In this document: positions 56,865 through 64,000 of the stretch, piece by piece | Layout of the letters: each line of letters starts with the position of its first letter | Numbering within the stretch: position 1 is the stretch's first letter | Origin: Bermanella sp. WJH001 | GTDB lineage: Bacteria > Pseudomonadota > Gammaproteobacteria > Pseudomonadales > Oceanobacteraceae | Assembly: GCF_030070105.1 (NCBI RefSeq) | Contig: NZ_JASJOO010000002.1 | Coordinates: 62,001-126,000 of the forward strand | Direction of reading: 5' to 3' | Length of the DNA stretch: 64,000 nt | Program-made: the position numbers and the translations under genes | The notes under the pieces: generated by a model | The model's input: the letters and a program-made list of their open reading frames with translations, nothing else | What the model was told of the DNA's origin: nothing | Database searches by the model: none

Positions 56865-57419
56865 TTAGATGGGAATGACCATGCCCGTTATGTGTTGGTG
56901 AAAGGTGAACACCAATGCGTAAATGGCGCTACCTAATAGTATGCCAAAGATGTTTAACCCAGGTGTTGGCTGGTTTGAGTGTTGGTCTTGGTTTTTAAAA
57001 CCTTGTTTAAACATGGTGAAAATCGCGTATAAGGCAAATGGCATAAATAATAAGATACTGGCCAGATCACCGTTAGCAACTAAATGGCTACTGGCAAACA
57101 AGGTGATGCCCAAGAGCATGGGATGTTTCAGTTTGCTTCTCATGCTGCATGGAATTTCAGCCCACACAAATAAAACAGCGGCGGGCCACATACAGATAAT
57201 CGCAACCCAATGGGCACCTGCAATAGGCTGCCAAATAGGAACAAAATCGGCGCTGGCTTTGCCGTATATCATAAGGCCTAATCCCAGCGCTGAAATCAAA
57301 GAAAACCCTATCATGTAGGGTGCTTTGCCTATTCGACTGAGCAATATTTGTTTGGCATTAAACAGCGGCAGCAGATGAATACCAAAAAATAGGGTGATAC
57401 CCAGTATTAACCATTCCAT
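56865..57419 (-). CDS. NnrU-family inner-membrane protein
   Basis: 184 residues with five to six membrane helices. LGITLFFGIHLLPLF opens the protein and HPMLLGITLFASSHLVANGDLAS contains the His residues typical of NnrU domains. The family was named from nitric-oxide metabolism genes and resembles isoprenylcysteine/methanethiol methyltransferase folds; no activity can be claimed. It starts seven bases after marR and so is in its operon, likely repressed by it. Confidence 0.83.
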   Translation of the reverse strand: MEWLILGITLFFGIHLLPLFNAKQILLSRIGKAPYMIGFSLISALGLGLMIYGKASADFVPIWQPIAGAHWVAIICMWPAAVLFVWAEIPCSMRSKLKHPMLLGITLFASSHLVANGDLASILLFMPFALYAIFTMFKQGFKNQDQHSNQPTPGLNIFGILLGSAIYALVFTFHQHITGMVIPI

Positions 57420-57426
57420 GTGATCC

Positions 57427-57879
57427 TCACTTATTCATGTTGTTGATATTAAGTAGAATTTTTTCCAATACTTTGAGTGTGGTTGCTAAGTCTTGCTGGC
57501 GAATGCCTTGTGTGGCGTCACTTTCCAATGAAGAAATCACAGTGGCGACGCTGGAAAAATCGGCTTTGGTTGAGACTTTAATGCGCTTAACGCGCAAGTC
57601 GGTTTCATCTGTTATGCGCTCTACCCAGTTTTTAATTTCTAAGTTGGCGATCGCCACGGACAGGGAAGGGGCGGTAATTTCCAGTTTTTGCGCCAGTTGT
57701 TTTTGGCTTAATCCTTTTGACTCCCCCATGAGTAGGCCAACAATGCGAAATTCAGCCAGAGTTAAATCGTGGGGTTTTAATTTGGGTTCAAGGCAGGCGG
57801 AAACCAAGCGCTGCACCTTGCTAATGGTCGGCAGTACCATGCGATTAAATGAGGCAAGATAGGTATCGTGACGAGCCAT
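57427..57879 (-). CDS. MarR-family transcriptional regulator
   Basis: 150 residues. The winged helix has LTLAEFRIVGLLMGESKGLSQKQLAQKLEITAPSLS across about residues 40-75 with the D/R-rich wing VERITDETDLRVKRIKVS around 90-107. The nearby palindrome at 57884-57914 is its likely autoregulatory site. It forms an operon with nnrU, seven bases apart. Ligand unknown. Confidence 0.9.
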   Translation of the reverse strand: MARHDTYLASFNRMVLPTISKVQRLVSACLEPKLKPHDLTLAEFRIVGLLMGESKGLSQKQLAQKLEITAPSLSVAIANLEIKNWVERITDETDLRVKRIKVSTKADFSSVATVISSLESDATQGIRQQDLATTLKVLEKILLNINNMNK

Positions 57880-57883
57880 TTGA

Positions 57884-57914
57884 TTAGCCTAATATTAGTT
57901 AGTTAGGCTAACTA
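57884..57914. promoter_or_regulatory. MarR-type palindromic operator
   Basis: Two nested palindromes: TTAGCCTAA (57884-57892) with TTAGGCTAA (57903-57911), and TAGTTAG-G-CTAACTA (57900-57914). They lie right upstream of the marR start at 57879, so autorepression is expected. Confidence 0.65.
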
Positions 57915-58039
57915 TATTATTTTCAAAAAAGAATGCAAGTGACGATTGAGGTTTTAATGCGCTTAATTACAAAGGAGGATTGGCTATATAAATCAGTAAT
58001 AGATGGCACGCTTGGAATGTTGAAAGCGTGCCAGAAAGA

Positions 58040-58573
58040 TCAGCGTTGAAGAAACTGCTCTACTTCTTTTGCCCATTCAAGCCATGCTTTTTCACCCAGA
58101 ATCCCGCGTCGTAATGTGAGGTAGGGCAATTCATAAGGCTGCTTTTTGCTTTGGCTTAGGGCTAAAAACTCTTGTTCTAATGCTAAAAAGGTATCCAGCA
58201 TGCGCTGATGAATGACCCTGTGTGTATTGAGTTCAGCCAGCATTGTGGGTTTGTCGATTAAGTGACCTGCGTACATTTTGACTAATAATGCATCATTTAC
58301 CTTGTCGACTTTAACTGGGTTTTCTAGCCAGCTTACTAAGGCATCGTGGCCCGCTTGGGTCATGTGATAAACCTTGCGATCGGGTTTGCCTTGTTGGGGT
58401 TCTAAAGTGCATTCAATTAAACCATCTTGATGCAGCGCTTTTAACTGGCTGTAAATTTGCTGATGGCTGGCGTTCCAAAAAAAACCAAGTCGCGCCTTAA
58501 AGCGCTTGAGTAGGTCGTATCCTGAACCTTCTTCGGTTTCCAGAAGGGTGAGTATGGCGTGTTTAAGGGACAT
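58040..58573 (-). CDS. PadR-family transcriptional regulator
   Basis: 177 residues from the ATG at 58573, where the winged helix MSLKHAILTLLETEEGSGYD begins; a longer in-frame start at 58789 runs back through the divergent operator region and is unlikely. A second PadR feature is KPDRKVYHMTQAGHDALVSW near residue 70, and a C-terminal helical domain of about 85 residues (Vir-family) provides dimerisation. It is divergent from the FAD oxidoreductase, with two matching sites between, and would repress that gene and itself. Confidence 0.9.
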   Translation of the reverse strand: MSLKHAILTLLETEEGSGYDLLKRFKARLGFFWNASHQQIYSQLKALHQDGLIECTLEPQQGKPDRKVYHMTQAGHDALVSWLENPVKVDKVNDALLVKMYAGHLIDKPTMLAELNTHRVIHQRMLDTFLALEQEFLALSQSKKQPYELPYLTLRRGILGEKAWLEWAKEVEQFLQR

Positions 58574-58622
58574 GGTGCGTATCAAGACTGAATAAGCGCA
58601 AAGTGTATGATGCTTAAGTCTT

Positions 58623-58642
58623 ATATGCAAATAGTTGCATAT
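58623..58642. promoter_or_regulatory. PadR-type operator 1
   Basis: ATATGCAA-ATAG-TTGCATAT, perfect 8-bp arms with a 4-base spacer, between padR and the divergent oxidoreductase gene. Confidence 0.65.
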
Positions 58643-58672
58643 GCAGCTTGCTCGTCTTACACTCAGATTCCA

Positions 58673-58692
58673 ATATGCAAAAACTTGCACAT
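58673..58692. promoter_or_regulatory. PadR-type operator 2
   Basis: ATATGCAA-AAAC-TTGCACAT, the same geometry as operator 1 with one mismatch, positioned exactly 50 bases further on, so both sites face the same side of the DNA helix. Confidence 0.6.
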
Positions 58693-58729
58693 AAAAATAA
58701 CAATAATGCAAATGACAGTGGAGCGCTTC

Positions 58730-60400
58730 ATGGCAAAAGTAAAGGTTAGAACGGGCAAACGCTATCGTACTGGGCGAGCGGATGATCACTATGATGCCAT
58801 TGTGGTTGGATCAGGCATTGGTGGCTTAACCAATGCGGCCTTGCTGTCGTTGATGGGCAAAAAAGTATGTGTACTTGAGCAGCATTACACCGCGGGTGGT
58901 TTTACCCATGCTTATGAACGTGAAGGGTATGAGTGGGATGTGGGTGTGCATTACATTGGTGAGGTTCACAAACCAAGCTCACTGAAACGCATCTTTGATA
59001 CCATCAGTGAAGGGCGCTTAAAGTGGGCGGCGATGGAACCTGTATACGATAAAATTATTATTGCAGGCAAAGAATTTGATTTTGTGGCGGGGCGTGACAA
59101 TTTTATTGATGAGCTGAGCAAACACTTTCCTGATGAGCGTAAAAATATAGAAACCTATGTGGCGCTTATTCGCAAAATATCCACGCAAACCCCGAAGTTT
59201 TTTGCCGCTCAAGCCATGCCAAAATGGTTAGGTGTGTTGTACAACACAGTGCGTCCGTTATTAGTGGATAAAGCTTTTTTTAACACCACTCGCGACGTGT
59301 TAGAAGGGATTACACAAAATCAAGAATTGATCAGTGTATTAACCGGGCAGTGGGGGGACTACGGCCAAACCCCAAACGAAGCGGCCTTTATGATGCACGC
59401 TTTAATCGCAAAACATTATTTAGCTGGTGGTGCTTACCCTGTGGGTGGCGCGTCTGAAATTGCACGCAGCATTATTCCAACCATTCAAAAAAGTGGCGGT
59501 GAAGTCTTTACCTATGCAGAAGTAGATGAATTGCTGGTCGAAAATAATGTTTGTCGTGGTGTGAAAATGACAAATGGCGATGAAATAAAAGCCGATGTGG
59601 TGTTCACCAATGTGGGTTTTATGAATACGGTAAAACGCTTATTTCCACAGGCAAGTCGTCAGCAGCATAAAGTTGATAAATGGATAAATACCGATGCCAT
59701 TGAGTATTCAAAGTCTACCCATTGTTTGTATGCGGGTTTTAAAGGTACTGCCAAAGAGCTGGGGTTAAATACCACCAATCTGTGGATTTACCCTAATGGT
59801 GATCACGATGCTAACGTGGCCAATTATGTTAAAGATAGCTCGAACCCATTACCGTTAATTTATGTGTCGTTTCCTTCATCTAAAGACCCTGATTGGGAAA
59901 ATCGTTTCCCAGGAAAAAGCACAGTGGAAATTGTCACCATTGCAAATATGAATGATTATGAGCAATGGAATGGCACCACATGGCAGCAACGTGGCGATGA
60001 TTATGAAGCAAAAAAAGAGCAGCTTTCAAAACAACTGCTCGAAGTTTTATTTGAGCGTTTACCACAGTTACGCGATGCATTGGATTATTATGAGTTTTCT
60101 ACCCCGCTTTCAACGAAGTTTTATCAGTTGAATGCAAAAGGTGAAATTTATGGTTTGGATCATTTTGTTGATCGCTTTAAACAGTCGTGTTTGCATCCAC
60201 AAATGCCCATTAAAAACCTGTATATGACAGGGGCCGACGCCATGACAGCCGGTGTGGGTGGTGGCTTAATGGGGGGCGTAATGAGTACCATGTGTATGCT
60301 TGGGCTTAAAAAAGGCAAAGCGGTAATGGATTTGTTCAAAAACTACCAAGAACCAAAATCAGAAAATAATCAGCCTCAAGGTAAACAGGAAGCCGCTTAA
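58730..60400 (+). CDS. FAD-dependent oxidoreductase of the CrtI/retinol-saturase type
   Basis: 556 residues from ATG 58730, preceded by GTGGAG; an in-frame start at 58607 would cover the operator region. The Rossmann motif VVGSGIGGLTNAALL occurs near residue 23 and the GGFTHAYEREGYEWDVGVHYIG segment follows. The C-terminal FAD-binding GADAMTAGVGGGLMGGVMS is typical of carotenoid desaturase / retinol-saturase proteins. The substrate is unknown, and a carotenoid or other isoprenoid is only suggested. Divergent padR with paired sites indicates repression. Confidence 0.85.
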   Translation: MAKVKVRTGKRYRTGRADDHYDAIVVGSGIGGLTNAALLSLMGKKVCVLEQHYTAGGFTHAYEREGYEWDVGVHYIGEVHKPSSLKRIFDTISEGRLKWAAMEPVYDKIIIAGKEFDFVAGRDNFIDELSKHFPDERKNIETYVALIRKISTQTPKFFAAQAMPKWLGVLYNTVRPLLVDKAFFNTTRDVLEGITQNQELISVLTGQWGDYGQTPNEAAFMMHALIAKHYLAGGAYPVGGASEIARSIIPTIQKSGGEVFTYAEVDELLVENNVCRGVKMTNGDEIKADVVFTNVGFMNTVKRLFPQASRQQHKVDKWINTDAIEYSKSTHCLYAGFKGTAKELGLNTTNLWIYPNGDHDANVANYVKDSSNPLPLIYVSFPSSKDPDWENRFPGKSTVEIVTIANMNDYEQWNGTTWQQRGDDYEAKKEQLSKQLLEVLFERLPQLRDALDYYEFSTPLSTKFYQLNAKGEIYGLDHFVDRFKQSCLHPQMPIKNLYMTGADAMTAGVGGGLMGGVMSTMCMLGLKKGKAVMDLFKNYQEPKSENNQPQGKQEAA

Positions 60401-60426
60401 TTAAGCGCTGAGTGTTTGTGTGTTAG

Positions 60427-60455
60427 AATGCCCATCTTTGATGGGCATTTTTATT
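60427..60455 (+). terminator. Terminator before the GST gene
   Basis: AATGCCCATC-TTT-GATGGGCATT, a 10-bp stem with a 3-base loop, then TTTTATTTT. It follows the oxidoreductase stop by 26 bases and ends only 13 bases before the GST start codon. Confidence 0.85.
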
Positions 60456-60468
60456 TTATAGGCTTGAT

Positions 60469-61110
60469 ATGTTGGGTGTGCTGTATTCGTTTCGTCGTTG
60501 TCCTTATGCTATGCGCGCGCGTTTGGCTATTGCTATGTGTTTAGCTGAGCATAGTGTTGAATTACGTGAAGTGGTTTTAAAAGACAAACCCCAAGCTATG
60601 TTGGATATTAGCCCTAAAGGCACGGTGCCGGTTTTGCAATTATCACAAAACGTGATTGAAGAAAGCCTTGAGATAATGCACTTTGCATGCGCACAAAATC
60701 CACCTAAGCGCGCCTCTTTGTATCCTGAGGTGTTACAAAATGAAATGAATGAACTAATTGCACAAAATGATGGCGACTTTAAATGGGCATTAGATCGCTA
60801 CAAATACGCAGATCGATATGAAGAAAGTGAAATATTTTATCGTCAAAAAGGGGAAGTATTTTTAGCCAAGCTTAATCAGATGTTAACTGAACATGAAAAT
60901 CTATTTTTTGATGAGGCAAGTTTGGCTGACTTGGCTATTTTTCCATTTGTTAGGCAGTTTGCCCATGTTGATAAGAGATGGTTTGAAAATAGTGAATATA
61001 CATATTTGAATCACTGGCTAAATCGTTGGCTTAACAGCGATTTATTTTTGCATGTAATGAATAAATACAAACAATGGCAGCCAGATGCTGACATTGTTTA
61101 TTTTCCCTAA
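60469..61110 (+). CDS. Glutathione S-transferase family protein
   Basis: 213 residues. The N-terminal thioredoxin fold opens YSFRRCPYAMRARLAIAM, with the Cys of the CPYA motif at residue 12, and continues KGTVPVLQL near residue 56 (the cis-proline). EESLEIMHFA supplies the gamma-glutamyl-binding Glu-Ser. The C-terminal helical domain (about 95-213) is typical. Substrate unknown. The ribosome binding site is poor (AGGCTTGAT before the ATG), and a terminator lies right upstream. It converges with the following gene with one base between the stops. Confidence 0.88.
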   Translation: MLGVLYSFRRCPYAMRARLAIAMCLAEHSVELREVVLKDKPQAMLDISPKGTVPVLQLSQNVIEESLEIMHFACAQNPPKRASLYPEVLQNEMNELIAQNDGDFKWALDRYKYADRYEESEIFYRQKGEVFLAKLNQMLTEHENLFFDEASLADLAIFPFVRQFAHVDKRWFENSEYTYLNHWLNRWLNSDLFLHVMNKYKQWQPDADIVYFP

Positions 61111-61111
61111 T

Positions 61112-61927
61112 TTAAGCGGCCGCTTCATCGTCAGCGGCAGCCTCTTCTTCGGCGGCTTCATCACCATCTGCTGCCGTTGCGGTGGTGTCAGGCTCAAATT
61201 TCATCCAAAGAAATTCATTGGGCTGTTCGGCCATAAAATGTAAATTACCTTCGCCATCAATCAGTGCAAAACCCTCTGTTGGAATATCAACGGGTTGATT
61301 AAAGGAATCGCATAACTTACGTTCGATGAACAGTTTTAAAAAATCCCCATTAAACGCCTGTAATTTTCCTTTCCATTGACAGCCTGTTGCACTGTCACTG
61401 CCCTGAAGACCTCCAGCATCATTGATGTACATAACAGAATCGGTTGTTGTCCAAGTGCCGCGAACTTGTTTTAAGCTCATGCTGGAAATTCGTCCGGTAT
61501 CTAATTCTAGTGTGGCACTGCCTGAGCGGCCGTTTCCATCAAAGTTAATAAAGAGACTTTGTTCGCTCGCAAATAATGCATCGACTTCTATGCGGTTATT
61601 GCTGCGCGCTCCCACATAAAAATTATTGGTGGTGTCTGGGTCGGCGTAGCTATAAATAATGGTATCTAAAAGAGCACTGTTATTTTCAAGCGCTTCATAG
61701 GTGCCGATATGGGCTTCATCTTCACGCAGAATAAAGACTTGTTCTTCAAAAAAAACCACGGTGGTGGTTAATGCTTCAGTCACGTCCTGTTCTTGGGTTT
61801 CACCCAGCCATAATCCTTTTAATTGCGCTGGACCACTTGAGCTGCTGTCATCCAATGCCCCACAACCCGTACTACAGGCAATCACTGCGATTAGGAAATA
61901 CTTCAAAACGGCCATGTTCTTATCCAA
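61112..61927 (-). CDS. Hypothetical lipoprotein with acidic Ala/Glu tail
   Basis: 271 residues from TTG 61927, which is preceded by AAAAGG; an ATG at 61915 would keep the lipobox and is also possible. The lipobox is AVIACSTGC, with acylation at Cys near residue 22. The middle part is beta-rich with LKGLWLGETQEQDVTEALT and no known motif. The C-terminal 25 residues are almost only Ala, Glu and Asp (EEEAAADDEAAA). The family is not recognised; a periplasm-facing outer-membrane lipoprotein is likely. Convergent with the GST gene. Confidence 0.7.
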   Translation of the reverse strand: MDKNMAVLKYFLIAVIACSTGCGALDDSSSSGPAQLKGLWLGETQEQDVTEALTTTVVFFEEQVFILREDEAHIGTYEALENNSALLDTIIYSYADPDTTNNFYVGARSNNRIEVDALFASEQSLFINFDGNGRSGSATLELDTGRISSMSLKQVRGTWTTTDSVMYINDAGGLQGSDSATGCQWKGKLQAFNGDFLKLFIERKLCDSFNQPVDIPTEGFALIDGEGNLHFMAEQPNEFLWMKFEPDTTATAADGDEAAEEEAAADDEAAA

Positions 61928-62105
61928 TCAATACCTTTTATAAGCATAGCACCGCTTTTTTAAATATGGCTGTTGGTTACTAAGTAATGTTAATGGTTTT
62001 TATTAGAACAGATTGGCATACGGTGGAATGAAAACGGGCTTCTATACTGGTTAAACATGCTAGTGGTTTTGAGAGGGAACTCTCTTATCAGCAAAAGGTT
62101 TAGCT

Positions 62106-63914
62106 ATGAAAAAGATGTTAGCTAGGTGCTTGTTATTACCAATGGTTTTAATGAGTGCTTTTTCTTGGTCAAGTGTCACTTCAATATTTGATGCCGATCA
62201 GCGCATTATCGGCGGTGTAGATAATAGCGAAACGTATCCTTGGATGGTGTCTATCGCACGTGGTTCTCATTTTTGTGGTGGGGTTTTAATCGCCAAAGAC
62301 TGGGTACTTACAGCCGCTCATTGCCTTGATGATAAAACCGCTGAAGAGTTAACACTTTATATTGGCCTTGAAAACCTAACTCAGCTTTCCAGTGGTGATA
62401 TGCGCAAGGCCGAGTGGTTTTTAATCCATCCCGATTATAACGACAAATTGTTTTATAGTGATTTAGCAATTATCAAATTGGCACAAAGCTCCACTCAAAC
62501 ACCCATTGATATTTTGAGCCGTCAAGACACCCTAGCTCTGCAACAAAATGAACAGTTGCGCATTTTAGGCTGGGGTGTCACAGATACAGGTTCTACTTCC
62601 CGTGTGCTTCAGCAAGTGGATGTCAGCTTTCAGCGGGACACTATTTGCAATAGTACGTATCCAATTAGCAGTATTTCAGATTATTGGGACCGAAGTTTTT
62701 GTGCTGGCGAAGTCAGTGGTGGTAAAGACTCCTGTCAGGGTGATAGCGGCGGGCCCATTTTGGTCAAAGCAAATAATGAATGGGCGTTAACTGGATTGGT
62801 AAGTTGGGGCAGTGGTTGTGCTGAGGCCGGTTTATATGGTGTTTACACTGAGGTCTCCGCCATGACTGACTGGATTGAGCAACGCCACAGTGGTGTGACG
62901 TTATTGGGTGAAGAAAAATTAGGTTTTGTGGGGCAAGACAGAGCTAAACCAGGCACATTTACCTTGCTGAATTTATCTGATCAGGCGCAAGCCATTAGCA
63001 GTAAGTCGGTCAATAATATTTACTTTGATATTGATGAATCAAATTGGTTATTGGGTGATTGGTTACCAAGTGGTTCAGCTTGTGAATTTAAAGTTAACGC
63101 TCAAGGGGATTATACCGGTGAGCATTTTGCTGAATTGGCATTAGAGGTTGGTGATTACGAGGTGTCACATCCGCTTAATTCAAAAGTGTTGAATAAAATA
63201 TCTGCAACCGCACTAGATACGGATTGGCAGTTTTTTAGCGGCACGTCAAAAGATACCGAACATGGTGCTTCTTGGTATCAACAAACGGATGCTGAGCAAG
63301 GTGCGGTTATGAAATCTGGCAATGCGCCATTAGGGGGGCGCTCGGTTTTATTAACTTACTTAAATGGGCCAGTTGATACCGAGTCACAATATTTAAAATT
63401 TGAAGCGCAAGTGAATAATGGTGGCAGTAATTATTTAGGCATATATGTGAATGAACAAACGCCTGTGATTGTGAATGGTAAAAATTGGTCTAGTTATTCC
63501 GTTAAACTTGAGCCGGGCATTAATCATGTGATGTTTATTTATTTTCAATCCATGGTGTCATTGGGTTATGTACAACTAAATAATTTAAGAGTGTGTAGTG
63601 ATCGATTTAATGAGGCGAGCTGCTCAAGTGCCAGTGGTTATTACAATACACAAGACTTAGCTGTGGTAGATGACCCGTCTGTGAATGCTTCTTTGGATAC
63701 GGTATGTTCAACGATGCAATACAGTAGTCACACCATAACGTATGCTAATCGTGTTTCTAGTGATGTGGTGTTTAAAAATGAAGCGGATCGTTTGTCCAGC
63801 AGTAAGGCAACGGGCGGCATGATCGAAAGTCGACAAGGCAGTGGAGCCGTTAGCCCTTGGGTGATACTTGTTTTATCTGTATTAGGGTTGATGCGTAAAC
63901 CTAAATGGCGGTAA
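62106..63914 (+). CDS. Secreted trypsin-like serine protease with GlyGly-CTERM-like tail
   Basis: 602 residues. A signal peptide (about 1-23) and a short propeptide precede the activation site RIIGGVDN at 33. The triad is His72 (TAAHC), Asp119 (YSDLAIIKL) and Ser214 (GDSGGP), with Asp208 in the S1 pocket predicting cleavage after Arg/Lys. After the S1 domain (to about 255) come 300 residues of beta-rich domains. The last 25 residues (SGAVSPWVILVLSVLGL then basic RKPKWR) match a GlyGly-CTERM sorting signal, as in Vibrio VesB. It probably matures outside via type II secretion and rhombosortase. Confidence 0.88.
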   Translation: MKKMLARCLLLPMVLMSAFSWSSVTSIFDADQRIIGGVDNSETYPWMVSIARGSHFCGGVLIAKDWVLTAAHCLDDKTAEELTLYIGLENLTQLSSGDMRKAEWFLIHPDYNDKLFYSDLAIIKLAQSSTQTPIDILSRQDTLALQQNEQLRILGWGVTDTGSTSRVLQQVDVSFQRDTICNSTYPISSISDYWDRSFCAGEVSGGKDSCQGDSGGPILVKANNEWALTGLVSWGSGCAEAGLYGVYTEVSAMTDWIEQRHSGVTLLGEEKLGFVGQDRAKPGTFTLLNLSDQAQAISSKSVNNIYFDIDESNWLLGDWLPSGSACEFKVNAQGDYTGEHFAELALEVGDYEVSHPLNSKVLNKISATALDTDWQFFSGTSKDTEHGASWYQQTDAEQGAVMKSGNAPLGGRSVLLTYLNGPVDTESQYLKFEAQVNNGGSNYLGIYVNEQTPVIVNGKNWSSYSVKLEPGINHVMFIYFQSMVSLGYVQLNNLRVCSDRFNEASCSSASGYYNTQDLAVVDDPSVNASLDTVCSTMQYSSHTITYANRVSSDVVFKNEADRLSSSKATGGMIESRQGSGAVSPWVILVLSVLGLMRKPKWR

Positions 63915-63948
63915 TGTGTTTTAAGCGCTTAATGTAATAACTTAACGA

Positions 63949-63979
63949 AAACCCTAGTTTTTTTGCTAGGGTTTTTGTG
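63949..63979 (+). terminator. Terminator after the protease gene
   Basis: AAACCCTAG and CTAGGGTTT form a 9-bp stem around an 8-base T-rich loop, then TTGTGTTTTT. Confidence 0.85.
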
Positions 63980-64000
63980 TTTTTGGGTAACAAAAAGTCT

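Overview
The window looks like a chromosomal segment of a marine-type gammaproteobacterium close to the Pseudomonadales/Oceanospirillales. The support is the gene order moxR-bat operon / gdhB-type NAD-glutamate dehydrogenase / DUF2835 / pyrD / rmf / rlmL, an order I recall from Pseudomonas aeruginosa. Other support is the Gram-negative envelope genes (autotransporter, TonB-like protein, lipoproteins), a moderately AT-rich coding style, and a probable GlyGly-CTERM secreted protease. The genus is inference only.

Layout. 1-2723: the 5' part of an IcmF-type fused isobutyryl-CoA mutase that runs off the left edge. 2899-5470: selO, an EamA transporter and a SEC-C mini-protein. 5500-12443: a compact minus-strand MoxR-DUF58-DUF4381-BatA-BatB/C-BatD operon with overlapping genes. 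12628-23155: NAD-glutamate dehydrogenase, DUF2835, pyrD, rmf, rlmL and amt; amt has a good sigma-54 promoter, so this block is rich in nitrogen and translation functions. 23305-33425: an autotransporter followed by mostly single-gene units: LysR/NAD(P)-binding protein, YdeI-like protein behind a possible attenuator, FMN reductase, EamA transporter, thioesterase, miaE, TonB-like protein and a 2-Cys peroxiredoxin.

33551-48571 is a copper-resistance island. It contains a CusRS/CopRS-like two-component pair, a Met-rich periplasmic peptide, a P-type Cu-ATPase with two near-identical metal-binding domains, a membrane-anchored cupredoxin, DUF2933, an ICMT-like protein, an APC permease, DUF5676, a DUF411 lipoprotein, a cytochrome c, CopB and the multicopper oxidase CopA. 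Two near-identical sites, one upstream of copRS and one upstream of copAB, link regulator and effectors. The island is littered with decayed genes: a P-II-like gene, a small possible metal-binding gene, a frameshifted metal-island gene, a possible cation-efflux fragment and a 5'-truncated DUF523 gene. This fits horizontal acquisition followed by erosion.

48591-63979: a large lipoprotein, katG, an envelope protein paired with a secreted hydrolase and an AraC regulator, a marR-nnrU pair with a palindromic operator, and a padR gene divergent from a CrtI/retinol-saturase-like oxidoreductase. Two matching operators 50 bp apart lie between the last two. A GST, an acidic-tailed lipoprotein and a trypsin-like secreted protease close the window. 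I saw no rRNA, tRNA, CRISPR array, IS element or integrase. No single wholly new defence-like system is evident. The most novel-looking items are the candidate attenuator/pseudoknot at 28231-28293, the paired PadR sites, the copper regulon with its eroded P-II-like member, and the hydrolase/envelope-protein pair.
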